Of a stretch of DNA of 64,000 bases, positions 62,151 through 64,000 are shown piece after piece. A program made the position numbers and the translations under genes. Below the pieces are notes generated by a model that made no database searches, was not told the origin of the DNA, and was given only the letters and a program-made list of their open reading frames with translations. Position 1 is the first letter of the stretch, and each line of letters begins with the position of its first letter. The stretch is from Lewinellaceae bacterium (GTDB taxonomy: Bacteria > Bacteroidota > Bacteroidia > Chitinophagales > Saprospiraceae): contig JADJWX010000023.1 in assembly GCA_016716135.1 (NCBI GenBank), positions 35,029 to 99,028 of the forward strand, written 5' to 3'.

Positions 62151-62888
62151 TCATTTACGCTTTCGAAATGATTTGAACAGCGTTTGCCAGCGCAGTTGGA
62201 GCACGCCGAATATGGCTTCGCGGATGATGTGCAGCGACATTTTCGACTGGCCTTTTTCCCGGTCCTTGAACGTAATGGGCACTTCGCGCACTTTGAAGCC
62301 CAATGAATAGGCCGAAAATTTCATGGCAATCTGGAAGGCATACCCGACAAACCGGATACGGTCCAGATCGATCGTTTCGAGCACTTCGCGGCGGTAGCAG
62401 ATAAAGCCGGCTGTGGGGTCGGCTACCGGCATCCAGAGGATCAGCCGCGTGTACAGCGAAGCGCCGTAGGAAAGAATGATGCGGTCGAGCGGCCAGTTTT
62501 CGACATGACCGCTGTGCACATACCTGGAGCCGACGGCTACATCGGCGCCCTCGTCGCGGCATTTGGCCAGCAGGCGTGGCAGATCCTGCGGATTGTGCGA
62601 AAAATCGGCATCCATTTCAAACAGGAAAGCGTACCCCCGTGCGAGCCCCCATCGAAATCCGGCGATATAGGCCGTGCCGAGGCCGAGTTTGCCGCTGCGT
62701 TCAAGCAGGTGCAGTTGTTCCGGAAAAGTATGTTGCTGCAAGTCCCGAACGATATCTGCCGTCCCATCGGGCGAACCGTCGTCAACGATCAATACATGGA
62801 AGGATTCGGGGAGGCTGCAAACGGCCCGAATGATGGCTTCGACGTTTTCGCGTTCGTTGTAGGTGGGTATGATTACGAGATTGGGCAA
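62151..62888 (-). CDS. polyprenyl-phosphate mannose synthase-like glycosyltransferase (GT2)
   Basis: A 245-residue family 2 glycosyltransferase of the dolichol-phosphate mannose synthase type, moving a hexose from a nucleotide sugar to a polyprenyl phosphate at the cytoplasmic membrane face. Motifs: VIIPTYNERENV at the start, IVDDGSPDGT (29-40), the metal-binding DADFSHNPQDLP, and ADVAVGSRYV. There is no C-terminal membrane part, so it is the soluble DPM1 form. The start appears to be TTG at 62888, next to a tandem repeat; no ATG lies upstream in frame. GT-C enzymes such as the one at 6.6-8 kb use its type of product. Confidence 0.88.
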   Translation of the reverse strand: MPNLVIIPTYNERENVEAIIRAVCSLPESFHVLIVDDGSPDGTADIVRDLQQHTFPEQLHLLERSGKLGLGTAYIAGFRWGLARGYAFLFEMDADFSHNPQDLPRLLAKCRDEGADVAVGSRYVHSGHVENWPLDRIILSYGASLYTRLILWMPVADPTAGFICYRREVLETIDLDRIRFVGYAFQIAMKFSAYSLGFKVREVPITFKDREKGQSKMSLHIIREAIFGVLQLRWQTLFKSFRKRK

Positions 62889-62904
62889 CTTGACGAGGGT
62901 TGGA

Positions 62905-62957
62905 GGGTTTGAAGGTTTCTGGTTTGAAGGTTTCAGGGTTTCTGGTTTGAAGGTTGT
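62905..62957. repeat. short tandem repeat before the GT2 gene
   Basis: Three to four copies of GGTTTGAAGGTTTC(T/A)G-like units. The nearby AACCAGAAACC (about 62977) is complementary to the unit, so a hairpin is possible. It occupies the gap of about 110 bases between the GT2 start and the stop of the PycTM gene. Confidence 0.6.
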
Positions 62958-62998
62958 TCACCCATTCTGGAAGGCGAACCAGAAACCTTTCAACGCAT

Positions 62999-64000
62999 TT
63001 ACAAGGCAAATGCCACGGCAAATGCCAGCAGCGACAAAATGAGACCAAACATAAAAATATTGTAGCAGATACTCAGATAACGATATTTTTTTGCCAAAAC
63101 GATGCCGAGAAAATACAGGTCTCGGCTCATGGTGCCGTACAGGAATTCCGGGTCTTTGAGCATTTCGTTGACGCCCCATTGGAAATCTTCGAGCGGCATA
63201 TTGTAAAAATTACCGAAAAAGAGCAGGTTTGCCTTGCGCTGTTTGATGGCTTCGCGGGTCACTTTCCCCTCGGTCACTTTGGGCCGTGTGCTCAATGTGG
63301 CAAAGACCATGGAGCCCATGCAGGTAGCCAGGAGCATGCCCGATGGGATGCCCAGCTGCAGGTTGAATTCGTTGGCGTCGTTGATCAGTTTGGGCAGCAG
63401 GTTGGAAACCAGGATGGAGATCACAATGGCATTTACCGACAACATGATATTGGCTTTGCTGTCGGCCATCGAACTGAGGTTGGTATGGGTGCGGTAGGTG
63501 GTGCGGTACATGGTTTCCACCCCGCGGCCGAAACGGGCAAGTTTGAGTTCGGTTTCACTTTCTTTCAACACTTTTTCAATATCGCCACTTTTATTTTTTT
63601 CATCGAGCAGGGCCAGTTCCTGCATGGTGGGGGCTTTGCCGGGGTTGAGCCGCCGTTTTTGTTTGAGCAAGCGTTGGATGTGTTTGGCCTTGCGCTTGTT
63701 GAGCATTTCCTTGGCCACGGCGGTGTGGTATTCGTGGCCAAGCATGAAGTTCAGTTCAAAGTCGATCCACTCCTGGTCACTCATGATCTGGTCGCGGGTG
63801 AGCACAAATTCCTGCCGGAGTTTGCCGGTCCGGTCCCAGTAAATATCCATGCCGAGGTGGCTCAGGTCGGCGTCGCAGATAATTTGTTCCAGCAACGTGG
63901 TCGGTTGTTGCGGCACCTTGGTAACGCGGATGCAGTTGAGCACCAGTTGCAGGTCCTTGTCTGCAATTTTTCCCCGTAAAAAACGCTCGGCAATGTTGCA
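62999..64000 (-). CDS. HD domain - PycTM (Pycsar effector-like) membrane protein, 5' end missing
   Basis: The frame is open to the right edge, so the start lies outside the window; 333 codons are visible. The first about 100 residues look like the end of an HD-type phosphohydrolase domain (LEQIICDADLSHLGMDIYW). After a charged linker comes a PycTM/DUF5706-like part: YRTHTNLSSMADSKANIMLSVNAIVISILVS is a conserved helix entry, followed by IPSGMLLATCMGSMVFATLS and a last helix pair ending LSLLAFAVAFAL. PycTM proteins are membrane-damaging effectors activated by cyclic pyrimidine nucleotides in Pycsar defence. With an HD domain the protein might also degrade the signal. No cyclase gene is visible here. 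Confidence 0.82.
   Translation of the reverse strand, partial: CNIAERFLRGKIADKDLQLVLNCIRVTKVPQQPTTLLEQIICDADLSHLGMDIYWDRTGKLRQEFVLTRDQIMSDQEWIDFELNFMLGHEYHTAVAKEMLNKRKAKHIQRLLKQKRRLNPGKAPTMQELALLDEKNKSGDIEKVLKESETELKLARFGRGVETMYRTTYRTHTNLSSMADSKANIMLSVNAIVISILVSNLLPKLINDANEFNLQLGIPSGMLLATCMGSMVFATLSTRPKVTEGKVTREAIKQRKANLLFFGNFYNMPLEDFQWGVNEMLKDPEFLYGTMSRDLYFLGIVLAKKYRYLSICYNIFMFGLILSLLAFAVAFAL

Overview
The window looks like a chromosomal segment of a Bacteroidota bacterium, most plausibly of the Saprospiria/Haliscomenobacter-Lewinella type (the exact lineage is inferred). The signs are several secreted proteins ending in type IX secretion (T9SS) sorting domains, a FecI-like sigma / FecR / TonB-receptor operon, Bacteroidota-type promoter elements (TAnnTTTG) upstream of several genes, no consistent Shine-Dalgarno sequences, and Bacteroidota lipoproteins with lipocalin-like folds. 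No rRNA, tRNA or CRISPR array was recognised.

Layout. 1-9.3 kb: a truncated TonB-receptor-like gene, then mostly housekeeping genes (CvpA, a secreted basic protein, a glutamine amidotransferase of folate/tryptophan synthesis, a YhhN-type lysoplasmalogenase, Lgt, a frame-broken GT-C glycosyltransferase, and a cytidylyltransferase-GHMP kinase fusion). 9.6-26.1 kb: large secreted proteins, namely a choice-of-anchor-L/HYR adhesin-like protein, a NosD-like beta-helix/PA14 protein whose N-terminus is built over repeat DNA, and three tandem 1.2-kaa reprolysin-type metalloproteases with P-domains and T9SS tails. 26.3-32.3 kb: an accessory island with a frame-broken LysE exporter, a zinc-ribbon protein, a CHAT protease-STAND NTPase-TPR protein, a REP-associated tyrosine transposase (RAYT) and a two-helix membrane protein. 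Eight full 33-bp palindromes are spread through this island, some inside open reading frames. 32.3-47.6 kb: MnmG, lipoproteins, a phosphatase, a TPR lipoprotein, an esterase, a CtpA-type S41 protease, a ferredoxin reductase-like protein, a DUF2142-like membrane protein and two divergent DPP-IV-type peptidases. 47.6-52.1 kb: the FecI/FecR/TonB operon. 52.2-64 kb: a six-repeat Cys-rich T9SS protein, an EF-G-like GTPase, further T9SS and Kelch proteins, a vWA protein, a lipoprotein, a dolichol-phosphate-mannose-synthase-like transferase, and an HD-PycTM (Pycsar effector-like) protein running off the right edge.

The most unusual feature is the palindromic DNA. Several families of perfect or near-perfect palindromes occur, and the commonest unit is exactly 33 bp (11 codons). 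They lie at 3' ends, in convergent intergenic gaps and, in frame, inside coding sequences, including the RAYT gene, which is the likely mobiliser. Arm sequences differ between copies with matching changes on both sides, which points to maintenance of the hairpin. Two of three reading frames through the island palindrome are open, so it can be carried as a short peptide. The CHAT-STAND-TPR gene and its small neighbours are a candidate immune or programmed-death module. Five genes carry apparent frameshifts, some at homopolymers, so sequencing or assembly error should be excluded before calling them pseudogenes.
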